Of a stretch of DNA of 64,000 bases, positions 43,549 to 51,119 are shown piece by piece (positions within the stretch are counted from its first letter, which is position 1; every line of letters begins with the position of its first letter). Both the position numbers and the translations under genes were made by a program. Source of the stretch: Anaerolineaceae bacterium (GTDB taxonomy: Bacteria; Chloroflexota; Anaerolineae; Promineifilales; Promineifilaceae); NCBI GenBank assembly GCA_002699125.1, contig PABI01000005.1, positions 62,001 through 126,000 on the forward strand, in the 5' to 3' direction. The notes beneath the pieces are model-generated. The model saw nothing but the letters and a program-made list of their open reading frames with translations, searched no databases and was not told the DNA's origin.

Positions 43549-44949
43549 TTAGCCAATGAGGAGCGTGGCTTCCGGATATTCCACCAGGTTCTTTTCCGGG
43601 CGAAGCTGCACCAGGGCAATAGCGATGGTGAGCGCCCCCAGGCGGCCCCAAAACATCATCAGAATAATGACCAAACGGCCGAACAAATTCAGCTCCCCGG
43701 TGATGCCCAGGGACAGGCCGCAGGTAGCCAGCGCCGACACCACCTCAAACAGCACGTCGCTAAAGGCCATTTCGTGGGTTACCAGGATGAGCCAGCTGGC
43801 CACAAACACCAACAGAAGGCTTATGCTTAAAACGGCCGCTGCCCGTCGAATCGTCTCGTGCGGCACCGTGCGCTTTCTAAACCGCACCACGGAATGTCCC
43901 CGTACCGAACTGCGCAACGCCAGCCCCAAAACGCCAAACGTACCTGTCGTAATGCCGCCGCCCAGCGAGGCCGGGGCACAGCCAATGAACATTAGCCCCA
44001 TTACCAGCAGGCGGCTGGGGGGCAGCAGCTGGTCAAAATCCCGCAGGCCGGGAAAACCGGCCGTACGGGTGGAGACTGATTGGAACCAGGTATGCACCAG
44101 TCGCTCGCTGATGGGCGATCTTTCCAGCACCCCGCCCGCCTGCGTTTCGGCCACAAACAGCCCGATCCAGCCCGCCAGCGTCAGCACAATAATAATAATC
44201 AGTGTGAGGTGCGTGTGTGAGGTTAGCTGCCTGCGCCGCCGCAGCTGGGAAAAGTCGACAAAGACTGGAATGCCCAAGCCGCCCAGTACGATCAACCCCC
44301 CCATAATCAACAGTGTCAGGTTGTCGCCGGGAATGCCGCGCGGATATTGTGGCAGCCCCACAAACAGGTCAAAGCCGGCGTTACAAAACGCAGACACTGC
44401 ATGGAAGATGGCATAAAACGCCGCCTGGTCCGGGGCCACAATGCCGCTGAGCCGCCAATGTAAAAACAACAGCAGCGCCCCTACCCCCTCGATTAGCAAA
44501 ATGCCGATGACCACCTGCCGCAGCAGGCGCAAAATCGCTGCCGGTTTGTCTAGCCCTAGCGAGGTAGAGACGGCCAATCGATCCAACAATGAAACCCGTC
44601 GCCCTACAAGCTGCAAAGCCAGGGCAACCAGAACCATGTAGCCCACACCGCCCAGCTGGATCAGGCAAAGCAGCACGATCTGGCCTGCCAGGGTGAAATC
44701 GGTGCTGGTGGTGAGCACGGTGAGGCCGGTGACGCTGGCGGCCGAGGTGGCCGTAAACAGCGCATCAGAAACGGTGATGGCACGGGTAGTGAGGCCCGGC
44801 AGCAGCAGAACGGCCGTTCCCACGGTGATGAGCAGCGCCAGACCAATCACCAGGCGTAATGTTACGGGTAACGGCCGTCTTCGTTTTGGTCTTTTTTCGG
44901 GCTCGCCCAGCTTAATAATCGTGTTGTTAGGGGGTGGCTGCTGCCTCAT
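43549..44949 (-). CDS. TrkH/KtrB-family potassium uptake channel subunit
   Basis: The 466-residue membrane protein has the four repeated M1-P-M2 units of K+ translocators, with filter-loop segments such as FTATSAASVTGL, AVSAFCNAGFDLF and STRTAGFPG. It moves K+ (or Na+-coupled K+) into the cell under control of the RCK protein encoded just upstream, whose stop overlaps this start by four bases (ATGA). A poly-basic N-terminus KRPKRRR precedes the first helix. Confidence 0.93.
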   Translation of the reverse strand: MRQQPPPNNTIIKLGEPEKRPKRRRPLPVTLRLVIGLALLITVGTAVLLLPGLTTRAITVSDALFTATSAASVTGLTVLTTSTDFTLAGQIVLLCLIQLGGVGYMVLVALALQLVGRRVSLLDRLAVSTSLGLDKPAAILRLLRQVVIGILLIEGVGALLLFLHWRLSGIVAPDQAAFYAIFHAVSAFCNAGFDLFVGLPQYPRGIPGDNLTLLIMGGLIVLGGLGIPVFVDFSQLRRRRQLTSHTHLTLIIIIVLTLAGWIGLFVAETQAGGVLERSPISERLVHTWFQSVSTRTAGFPGLRDFDQLLPPSRLLVMGLMFIGCAPASLGGGITTGTFGVLGLALRSSVRGHSVVRFRKRTVPHETIRRAAAVLSISLLLVFVASWLILVTHEMAFSDVLFEVVSALATCGLSLGITGELNLFGRLVIILMMFWGRLGALTIAIALVQLRPEKNLVEYPEATLLIG

Positions 44950-45611
44950 GACAGGTTGCTAAATTGGTTGACGTATTGATTTTTGCCAAACAAGACCAGG
45001 ATATCCTCTTTTTGCAGAATGGTGTCCGCTCTGGGGGAGATGTGGACTTCGTCTCCTCGTTTAATTAACAAGACGGTGACCCGATGCGCATTGCGCAGGT
45101 CAATTTGGGCCAGGCTTTGCCATGCCAGAGACTCTGGCAGCATAATCTCGGCGATGCTGTAATCTTGACCGAGGTTGAAATGATCAATCATGGCCGGGGT
45201 GCTGAGTTCCTCAGCCAGACGCCGGGCGCTGTTTTGTTCTGGCTGAATCACTTTGTCTGCACCCAGGCGCAGCAGAATGTCGCACTGGCGGCCCGTTTGC
45301 GCTTTGCAAATGATGCGGCGCACGCCTAGATTTTTCAGGTTAACAGTGGTGAGCAAGTTGGCTTCAAAATCGTTACCGATGGCTACAATGACGGTATCGA
45401 AGGTGCCAATGTCGATGTCACGCAGGGCTTCTTCGTTGCTGCAATCCAGCGTGGCGGCATGGGTCACCTGGTCGACGATGGATTGGACCAGCTGTGGGTC
45501 TACGTCGATGGCCATGACGGTGTGGCCATGCTCTTCCAGGGCCACGGCCAGATTAAAGCCAAAGCGCCCCAGGCCAATGACGGCAAATTCCTGATGTTTC
45601 TGCTTGCTCAT
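44946..45611 (-). CDS. KtrA/TrkA-type RCK regulator of potassium uptake
   Basis: The 221-residue cytoplasmic protein has an N-terminal Rossmann RCK_N domain (FAVIGLGRFGFNLAVALEEHGHTVMAIDVD, with GxGxxG and the acidic ligand at the end of beta-2) that binds NAD(H) or adenine nucleotides, and a C-terminal RCK_C domain with VTVLLIKRGDEVHISPRADTILQKEDILVLFG. It forms the gating ring of the TrkH/KtrB channel encoded directly downstream. The ribosome site AGAGAAGAG is weak. Confidence 0.94.
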   Translation of the reverse strand: MSKQKHQEFAVIGLGRFGFNLAVALEEHGHTVMAIDVDPQLVQSIVDQVTHAATLDCSNEEALRDIDIGTFDTVIVAIGNDFEANLLTTVNLKNLGVRRIICKAQTGRQCDILLRLGADKVIQPEQNSARRLAEELSTPAMIDHFNLGQDYSIAEIMLPESLAWQSLAQIDLRNAHRVTVLLIKRGDEVHISPRADTILQKEDILVLFGKNQYVNQFSNLS

Positions 45612-45633
45612 CTCTTCTCTCTTAAAAATAGTT

Positions 45634-45670
45634 TAACGCAGAGACGCGAAGGCGCAGAGGGAGAAATCTG
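45634..45670. repeat. CGCAGAG-type repeat, single arm
   Basis: AACGCAGAGACGCGAAGGCG and CAGAGGG match the arms of the CGCAGAG repeats at 36.07 and 37.89 kb, but no full partner arm is present. Nothing else is recognised between 45612 and 45758. Confidence 0.45.
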
Positions 45671-45758
45671 TGTCATCCGCGAAATCTGCATGCTGTTTTT
45701 ATTCACGGTGGTGCATTAGGGTTGATAGTATAAGGTGATTGGAGAAGAAATGAAAAAT

Positions 45759-45792
45759 GTTGTAGGGCAAAGGCATGCCTTTGCCCTACAAC
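45759..45792. repeat. RAYT-linked palindrome, copy D
   Basis: A perfect 34-bp palindrome with half-site GTTGTAGGGCAAAGGCA, 12 bp after the stop of the DUF5655 gene. Confidence 0.85.
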
Positions 45793-45803
45793 GACATTGT
45801 ACG

Positions 45804-46364
45804 TTATGCCTGGTCATAGGCCTGGCGCAGCCAGCTGACGAGTTCGTCATCCACCTCGTCGGCGCTGCTGAGGCGGACGCGGTGGCTGACCATGCTGTTG
45901 AAGCTGCCCGATTTTTCCAGACGGCCGTCTGCCACCACATCGCTCAAATTCAACCCCACATCCACCCGCGTTTTGGTGGAGGGCTGTACCAGGCCAAACT
46001 GCTTGTTGCGCCGCAGACTAACGTACGCTTTCTTGGGCGAGATGACCACATCGTCGCCAAACTGGTTCACGGCGTCGATGAGTGCATCATAAATGGGACG
46101 CAGATCTTCTTTGCCGCTGTATTGATTTTCTACCAGGTCATCGTCGGTTTTGGGGGATGCGGCCGTTTCCCGGGCTTTGATCGATACCAGATTGGCATAA
46201 CCGTGGGTAAAGCCGTGTTCGCTCTTGAGAAACTTCACAATCTGGCCGTGCTTCTCCAAACCACTGGCGCGGGCAATGGCAACCCATTCATCCAGTGATT
46301 TGCCAGTGTTTTTCTCCAAATTTTCAATCATTGTCTGGGCTGCTGCTTCAACTTTGTCGGTCAT
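45804..46364 (-). CDS. DUF4287/DUF5655-domain protein
   Basis: The 186-residue protein has an N-terminal DUF4287-like helical part (NLEKNTGKSLDEWVAIARASGLEKHGQIVKFLKSEHGFTHGYANL) and a C-terminal DUF5655-like part (VISPKKAYVSLRRNKQFGLVQPSTKTRVDVGLNL), an arrangement common in soil bacteria; the biochemical role is unknown. AAGGAG lies seven bases before ATG 46364. A longer frame exists upstream but runs through palindrome copy E and is rejected. Confidence 0.85.
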   Translation of the reverse strand: MTDKVEAAAQTMIENLEKNTGKSLDEWVAIARASGLEKHGQIVKFLKSEHGFTHGYANLVSIKARETAASPKTDDDLVENQYSGKEDLRPIYDALIDAVNQFGDDVVISPKKAYVSLRRNKQFGLVQPSTKTRVDVGLNLSDVVADGRLEKSGSFNSMVSHRVRLSSADEVDDELVSWLRQAYDQA

Positions 46365-46395
46365 TTTATTCTCCTTTAAACGGGTTGTATGTTGT

Positions 46396-46425
46396 TGTAG
46401 GGAAAAGGCATGCCTTTTCCCTACA
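46396..46425. repeat. RAYT-linked palindrome, copy E
   Basis: A perfect 30-bp palindrome with half-site TGTAGGGAAAAGGCA. Its right end supplies the TAG stop codon of the sigma-factor gene. Confidence 0.85.
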
Positions 46426-47671
46426 GTTCGGCCAATCGCCGCCGCAAAAACCGCTTCTCCACGGTATTTTGGCATAAATCCAGGGCGATGGTGTAGGCAT
46501 CGTGAGCTTCATCGCGGAAACCAGCGCGGCGCAGCAGGTCGGCGCGGGCGGCGTGGAACAGGTGGTAATGGTCCAGCGTGCCTGCCTCGGCCAGCTCGTC
46601 TAGCAGACCCAGGCCACGCATCGGACCCTCGGCCATAGCTACGGCCACGGCCCAATTTAGTACCACAACCGGCGACTCTGTGTACCGCTGCAATGCTTTG
46701 TACAGCGCCGCGATTTGCAGCCAGTCGGTTTCTGGCGGCGTGGCGGCTTGGTCGTGCAGCGCAGCGATGGCTGCTTGAATCTGGTAGGGGCCGGGTTGTC
46801 CCATGTTTAAAGCGCGGTCGAGAACGGCCGTTCCCACCTCAATTTGCGCCTGATCCCACAGACTGCGATCCTGATCTTCCAGCAAGATGAGCTCACCGCT
46901 GCGGCTTATGCGGGCGGCGCGCCGGGCATCGTGCAGCAGCATTAGTGCCAGCAGGCCCAGCGCTTCTGCGTCCTCTGCCAGATTGGGATCATCGGCCAGC
47001 AGTTCATTCAAGATGCGCGCCAGCCGGATTGCCTCGCCGCACAGCTCTTGCCGGATAAGCGCGTCGCCGCTGCTGGCATTGTACCCCTCGTTAAAGATGA
47101 GGTAGAGCGTGGTGAGCACAGCATTCAGCCGCTCGGGCAGCAGGTCAGTGGGCGGCACGCGGTAGGGAATGCCCGCCTGGGCGATTTTGCGCTTGGCCCG
47201 CACCAGGCGCTGGGCCATGGTGGGCACGGGTACCAGGAAGGCAGCGGCGATTTCGGCCGTTTCCAAACCGCCCAATGTGCGCAAGGTCAGCGCTACCTGG
47301 GCCTCCAGCGACAGCGCTGGATGGCAGCAGGTGAAAATCAGCTTGAGGCGTTCGTCGGGAATGCTGTCCATCTCGTACTCATCGGGATCAGTTGGTTTTT
47401 GCGTTAGTTCCACCAGGCGTGGCTGTTTTTGGTCAAAGTTTTTACGACGGCGAATGCGGTCGATGGCTTTGTTACGAGCCGTGGTGGTAATCCATGCGCC
47501 TGGATTACCCGGTATGCCGTCGCGCGGCCATTTTTCCAGAGCGACAATCATCGCTTCCTGGAAAACGTCTTCGGCCAGGTCAAAATCGTTCAGGTAGCTA
47601 ATGAGCGCCGCCAGTACCCGGCCAGATTCTTCACGAAAAGTGCGCTCGACGATTTGATGAATATCTTCCAT
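46421..47671 (-). CDS. ECF sigma factor, ECF42-like, with helical C-terminal extension
   Basis: The 416-residue protein has sigma-70 region 2 (ALISYLNDFDLAEDVFQEAMIVALEKW), region 4 (LRTLGGLETAEIAAAFLVPVPTMAQRLVRAKRKI) and a 230-residue TPR-like C-terminal extension (GLLALMLLHDARRAARI, WVLNWAVAVAMAEG-like). This length and architecture, plus two DGPF/YCII genes upstream on the same strand, define the ECF42 group, which lacks an anti-sigma factor and is thought to be controlled by its own extension. Its stop codon lies in a RAYT-linked palindrome. Confidence 0.9.
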   Translation of the reverse strand: MEDIHQIVERTFREESGRVLAALISYLNDFDLAEDVFQEAMIVALEKWPRDGIPGNPGAWITTTARNKAIDRIRRRKNFDQKQPRLVELTQKPTDPDEYEMDSIPDERLKLIFTCCHPALSLEAQVALTLRTLGGLETAEIAAAFLVPVPTMAQRLVRAKRKIAQAGIPYRVPPTDLLPERLNAVLTTLYLIFNEGYNASSGDALIRQELCGEAIRLARILNELLADDPNLAEDAEALGLLALMLLHDARRAARISRSGELILLEDQDRSLWDQAQIEVGTAVLDRALNMGQPGPYQIQAAIAALHDQAATPPETDWLQIAALYKALQRYTESPVVVLNWAVAVAMAEGPMRGLGLLDELAEAGTLDHYHLFHAARADLLRRAGFRDEAHDAYTIALDLCQNTVEKRFLRRRLAEL

Positions 47672-47680
47672 ACAGGAAAT

Positions 47681-47752
47681 AATCCGCAGATTTCACAGAT
47701 TACGCAGATTAATTTGATCCCAAATCTGTGAAATCTGCGTAATCTGTGGATT
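47681..47752. repeat. CGCAGATT/CACAGATT inverted repeat
   Basis: AATCCGCAGATTTCACAGAT and its continuation pair with a downstream AAATCTGTGAAATCTGCGTA arm across a short spacer. It fills the gap between the sigma gene and the DGPF gene. Similar Xgcagat units occur at 63.1 kb. Confidence 0.75.
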
Positions 47753-47763
47753 AATCTTCCAAT

Positions 47764-48111
47764 CTAAAACTCGATGACGGGGCGGACTTCTACCGAGCCG
47801 GTCAGCATGGGTAGTTTGGCCGCCATTTCCAGGGCTTCTGCTTCGCTTTCGCAGTCGATGATGTAGAAGCCGCCGAGCTGCTCTTTGGTTTCAGCAAAGG
47901 GGCCGTCGGTAGTGAGGGTGGGCTGGGTGTTCTCAAAGCGGACGGTTTTAGCGGTAGCTACCGGCTGCAAGGCATCGCCGCTGGGCTTCATGCCCCGGTC
48001 GATCGCCTCTTGGGTCCAGGCGTTGTGCCCTTCAATCGTTGCCTGCCAATCTTCCGGGGTGGCCCCTTCGCTTAATTTTTCATCACCGTAAAGTAACAAC
48101 ATGTATCGCAT
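47764..48111 (-). CDS. DGPF/YCII-domain protein
   Basis: The 115-residue protein has the DGPF motif (LTTDGPFAETKEQLGGFYIIDC) and the YCII ferredoxin-like fold, ending GSVEVRPVIEF. AAGGAGAAG is eight bases before ATG 48111; the longer frame upstream runs through a dispersed repeat and is rejected. It lies between an ECF42-like sigma gene and a second DGPF gene, the usual neighbourhood. The family's reaction is unknown. Confidence 0.9.
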   Translation of the reverse strand: MRYMLLLYGDEKLSEGATPEDWQATIEGHNAWTQEAIDRGMKPSGDALQPVATAKTVRFENTQPTLTTDGPFAETKEQLGGFYIIDCESEAEALEMAAKLPMLTGSVEVRPVIEF

Positions 48112-48139
48112 GAGCTTCTCCTTGTTTATTTGTGTGGTT

Positions 48140-48212
48140 GTCATGCCTGCGCAGGCAGGCATCCATCTAAATTGAATTGGAAATGTGGCTTCCCGCCTGC
48201 GCGGAAATGCCA
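48140..48212. repeat. GCCTGCGCAGGC-containing dispersed repeat
   Basis: GTCATGCCTGCGCAGGCAGG near 48140 and a CCCGCCTGCGCGGAAATGCC partner near 48193 form an imperfect hairpin between the two DGPF genes. Repeats of this general type are scattered in many bacterial genomes. Confidence 0.6.
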
Positions 48213-48227
48213 GGACAGTACGAATGA

Positions 48228-48581
48228 TTACTCCTCGAATTCCCAAATTGGCCGGATTTCAATGCTGCCTTCGCGGGCACCGGGAATTTTAGCGGCCCAT
48301 TTAATCGCTTCATCCAAATTTTGGCAATCGAGCAGGTAGTAACCGCCGAGCTGTTCTTTGGTTTCGGCAAAGGGACCGTCGGTGCTGGTAGTTTGGCCAT
48401 TGCGCACGCGCACAGTGGTGGCGGCTGTGGTGGGGTGCAGCGCCTCGCCGGCGACCATGACGCCTGCTTCACGCACTTCGTTGGTGAAGGCGTAATATTC
48501 GCCCATGTTGGCCTCATTTTCTTCGGGCGTGCGTTGGGCATCTTGCTGCTCGTTGGTGTAAATCATCAGTAGGTATTTCAT
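48228..48581 (-). CDS. DGPF/YCII-domain protein
   Basis: The 117-residue protein shows TSTDGPFAETKEQLGGYYLLDCQNLDEAIKWAAKIPGAREGSIEIRPIWEF, closely related to the neighbour at 47764. AAGGAGACA lies six bases before the ATG. The two DGPF genes and the ECF42-like sigma gene run in the same direction, DGPF genes first, so the sigma factor probably drives the whole set. Confidence 0.9.
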   Translation of the reverse strand: MKYLLMIYTNEQQDAQRTPEENEANMGEYYAFTNEVREAGVMVAGEALHPTTAATTVRVRNGQTTSTDGPFAETKEQLGGYYLLDCQNLDEAIKWAAKIPGAREGSIEIRPIWEFEE

Positions 48582-48809
48582 GGTTTGTCTCCTTGTTTGA
48601 GTAAATTACGGCCGTTTTTGGCCCTTTCTACCCATACGACGAACAACAATCGCCCAGATCGACACAAATCGAAACGAATTTCAAAAATCAGGTTATTTGT
48701 GACTTTAAGTGACTATTTACAAAATGACAAGCCGGCAAATCTAAGCAGTTTGTATAAAAACGGTGTTTGCAATCGCCATTGGGCGGTTTGCGTTTTACAA
48801 TAGCTGGCT
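48582..48809. other. Intergenic region upstream of rodA
   Basis: This 228-bp divergent gap contains one ACGGCCGT octamer (48608) and an AT-rich stretch. A TTTACAAT near 48793 could be part of the rodA promoter, but no well-spaced -35 box was found. Nothing else is recognised. Confidence 0.35.
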
Positions 48810-49937
48810 ATGGTTGGTAATGTTAACGTTGGTCGTACGTCTGTGTGGCGTTATTTTGATATCTGGCTTGTGGCGGCTGTGCTGCTGCTCACCGCTTACG
48901 GCATCTTGATGATCCGCAGTGCGGTGACGGGCGCGCCTGCCTTTGAAGATCTGCCGGGCGATCAGGTGCAGTGGGCTGTTATTGGGGTGATCATCATGTT
49001 GGTGGTTGCCTCAGTTGATTACCGCGTTCTGACCTCCTCTCATTGGTATATTTATGCCGGTCTAATTCTGGCGCTGATTTTGGTGTTGGTAGCTGGGGCG
49101 TTGGGTAATGAAACGCGCCGCTGGATAGAACTGCCCGTTATTGGGATTCGGATTCAGCCTTCGGAATTCGGCCGTATTTTTCTGCCGATTACTTTTGGCC
49201 AATTTTTGGCCAATCGCAGCCACCGAATCAACCGGTTTTCTAACACCATTGCCTCGCTGATTTACGTGGGTGTGCCCATTGCCCTCATCTTTGTAGAGCC
49301 AGATTTAGGGATGTCGGTGTTGTACATTTCCGTCTGGTTTGTGATGATCTGGCTGGCAGGGCTGCCGCTGTCTCACTTTGCCATTTTGGCCGTGCTGGGT
49401 ATTGGTACGATTGCGGCCGTTTTTCCCTTTTTGGCCGATTATCAGCAGGAACGCATCACCACCTTTGTGAATCCGGAAGATGCGGATGAAGATGATTTAT
49501 TCAATATTGAACAGGCGCAAATCAGCATTGGTTCCGGGGGATGGTGGGGCAAAGGGTACCTGAACGGCACGCAGAGCCAGCTGGGCTTTTTGCGCGTGCA
49601 GCATACGGACTTTATCTTTTCGGTCGTGACGGAGGAGATGGGACTGCTGTTTGGCTCGCTGGTGGTGATGGGGTTAATGGGCTTTATCCTATGGCGCATT
49701 ATGCGCGTAGCCTGGCTGACGCCTGATCCGGCGGGCAAGTTTATGTGTGTAGGCATTGCCACGGTGATCTTTTTTCAAACGGCCGTTAACATCGGCATGA
49801 ATGTGCGGCTGGTGCCTGTCACCGGGCTGACGCTCCCCTTCGTGAGCTACGGCGGCAGCTCGCTCACCACCCTCTTTATTGGCATTGGCATTGTGCAATC
49901 GGTGCTGATGCGCCACCGTAAGCAGGAATTTGGATAG
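48810..49937 (+). CDS. RodA/FtsW-family peptidoglycan polymerase
   Basis: This SEDS glycosyltransferase (375 residues, ten membrane helices) polymerises lipid II. It shows the family-defining segments ELPVIGIRIQPSEFGRI, VEPDLGMSVL, GSGGWWGKG and LTLPFVSYGGSS. The shortness of the N-terminus and absence of an FtsW tail favour RodA, acting in cell elongation, over FtsW. No partner class B PBP gene lies next to it. It is convergent with a Uma2 gene with only nine bases between the stops. Confidence 0.92.
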   Translation: MVGNVNVGRTSVWRYFDIWLVAAVLLLTAYGILMIRSAVTGAPAFEDLPGDQVQWAVIGVIIMLVVASVDYRVLTSSHWYIYAGLILALILVLVAGALGNETRRWIELPVIGIRIQPSEFGRIFLPITFGQFLANRSHRINRFSNTIASLIYVGVPIALIFVEPDLGMSVLYISVWFVMIWLAGLPLSHFAILAVLGIGTIAAVFPFLADYQQERITTFVNPEDADEDDLFNIEQAQISIGSGGWWGKGYLNGTQSQLGFLRVQHTDFIFSVVTEEMGLLFGSLVVMGLMGFILWRIMRVAWLTPDPAGKFMCVGIATVIFFQTAVNIGMNVRLVPVTGLTLPFVSYGGSSLTTLFIGIGIVQSVLMRHRKQEFG

Positions 49938-49946
49938 AAGTTGGGG

Positions 49947-50498
49947 TTATTCAAAAATTTCTTGGAGAGAAACAGAAAATCCAGGCAGAAGCTTGCCCCC
50001 GTCCAAGGTGCCTTCAATGGTAAGAATTTCGATGTCGGTCAAAGACCGGTAAATGGTTACCGTTTGAGTACGCGGGTAAATGAGCCAAACAAGCGCTGTG
50101 CCTGCTTCTAGATAATCAATTACTTTGCTCTCCACTTCGTCCACCGTTTCACTCGGAGAGATGACTTCTACGGCTAAATCTGGTGCCCCCTCAAAGAAAC
50201 CGGTGGCGGGTTGGTTGGCCAATCGCTCGGTCCGCACAAAAGCAGCATCGGGTGCCCGTACCGTGTCAGGATCTCTGGCCAAAATGAACCCGGTTTCTGC
50301 AGCATATGTTTTACCTAATTTATGATCCCGCACAAATGTAGCGACAAATAGCAAAATGTTACTGGCAATGCTGCCATGACTGTGTCCTGCTGGTGACATG
50401 CTAGAAAATTCTCCTCGGATCAATTCGCCACGGCTCTGGTCAGGGGGGAGTTTGGCCAACTCTTCAACGGTCATTAATTTTTCTTGGGCTAACATCAA
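49947..50498 (-). CDS. Uma2-family (DUF820) putative endonuclease
   Basis: The 183-residue protein belongs to the PD-(D/E)xK-fold Uma2 family, abundant in cyanobacteria and Chloroflexota. APDAAFV and GAPDLAVEVISPSE carry the active-site acids (Asp, Glu), with Lys in SKVIDYLEAG. Substrate and role are unknown; many such genes occur per genome and may derive from mobile elements. No clear ribosome site precedes the ATG. Confidence 0.88.
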   Translation of the reverse strand: MMLAQEKLMTVEELAKLPPDQSRGELIRGEFSSMSPAGHSHGSIASNILLFVATFVRDHKLGKTYAAETGFILARDPDTVRAPDAAFVRTERLANQPATGFFEGAPDLAVEVISPSETVDEVESKVIDYLEAGTALVWLIYPRTQTVTIYRSLTDIEILTIEGTLDGGKLLPGFSVSLQEIFE

Positions 50499-50575
50499 AT
50501 GCCTCCATTCAGGCTGTGAACGATATGGAAAAGATTGTAATCTCTGCTTATGAACCGTGTCAAATGAGGAACTAT

Positions 50576-51049
50576 TTAAGATTCGGCTTGAAACGCCCTG
50601 CGAATCTCTTCCATGCGCTGGCGATTGACGCCGGCATCGCCATAACCTAAACGGGCCGCGGAGCGAAAGTGGATGAGGCTGTCCGCTTCATCAAAGAAGA
50701 ACTCCACATCGTCGATGAACTTCCACAAGCTAGAGCGTGCTTCGGCGTGGATGTAGGTGGGGGTGTTGGTTATGATGGTGAATTGAGGGTCTGCTTGCAG
50801 AATGGCTAGAATGGTGGCGTGAGCAGCAGAAGTTTCCCCAGCGTAAGCAATCGGCGCAATGCCGTGTTCTTCGTCAGTCGCTTGCGTAGATACACAGTTG
50901 GGGCTGGAGGGGCAGGGGGCCAAACGGCCGTTTTCCACCCCCAAATTATCAGGCATCGGACTGGCTCGCTGTACCAGCCAGCGCAGCACAAAAAAAGTAA
51001 CCAATCCACCAATCGTGAGCAGGATAAAAATTCTGAGTAATTTTGACAT
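50576..51049 (-). CDS. DUF1499-domain membrane protein
   Basis: The 157-residue protein has one N-terminal membrane segment (residues 4-27), then the DUF1499 signature NGRLAPCPSSPNCVSTQATDEEHGIAPI and SSLWKFIDDVEFFFDEADSLIHFRSAARLGYGDAGVNRQRMEEIR. The conserved C-P-x-S-P-N-C motif is complete. The family's function is unknown. It is divergent from the glycosyltransferase operon with 70 bp between. Confidence 0.88.
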   Translation of the reverse strand: MSKLLRIFILLTIGGLVTFFVLRWLVQRASPMPDNLGVENGRLAPCPSSPNCVSTQATDEEHGIAPIAYAGETSAAHATILAILQADPQFTIITNTPTYIHAEARSSLWKFIDDVEFFFDEADSLIHFRSAARLGYGDAGVNRQRMEEIRRAFQAES

Positions 51050-51119
51050 TTGAAGCTATGATACCCTAGAGATCGCATACTTGCATTTCGACGCGAAATA
51101 GCCATACTTCCATGTCGTC

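Noticed and set aside
43379..43651. A 90-codon minus-strand frame between the transposase and trkH
   Set aside because: It is made of palindrome copy C and the out-of-frame end of trkH, with no ribosome site.
42789..46425. A CRISPR array made of the repeated palindromes
   Set aside because: Copies are irregularly spaced, separated by genes and lack spacers or cas genes.
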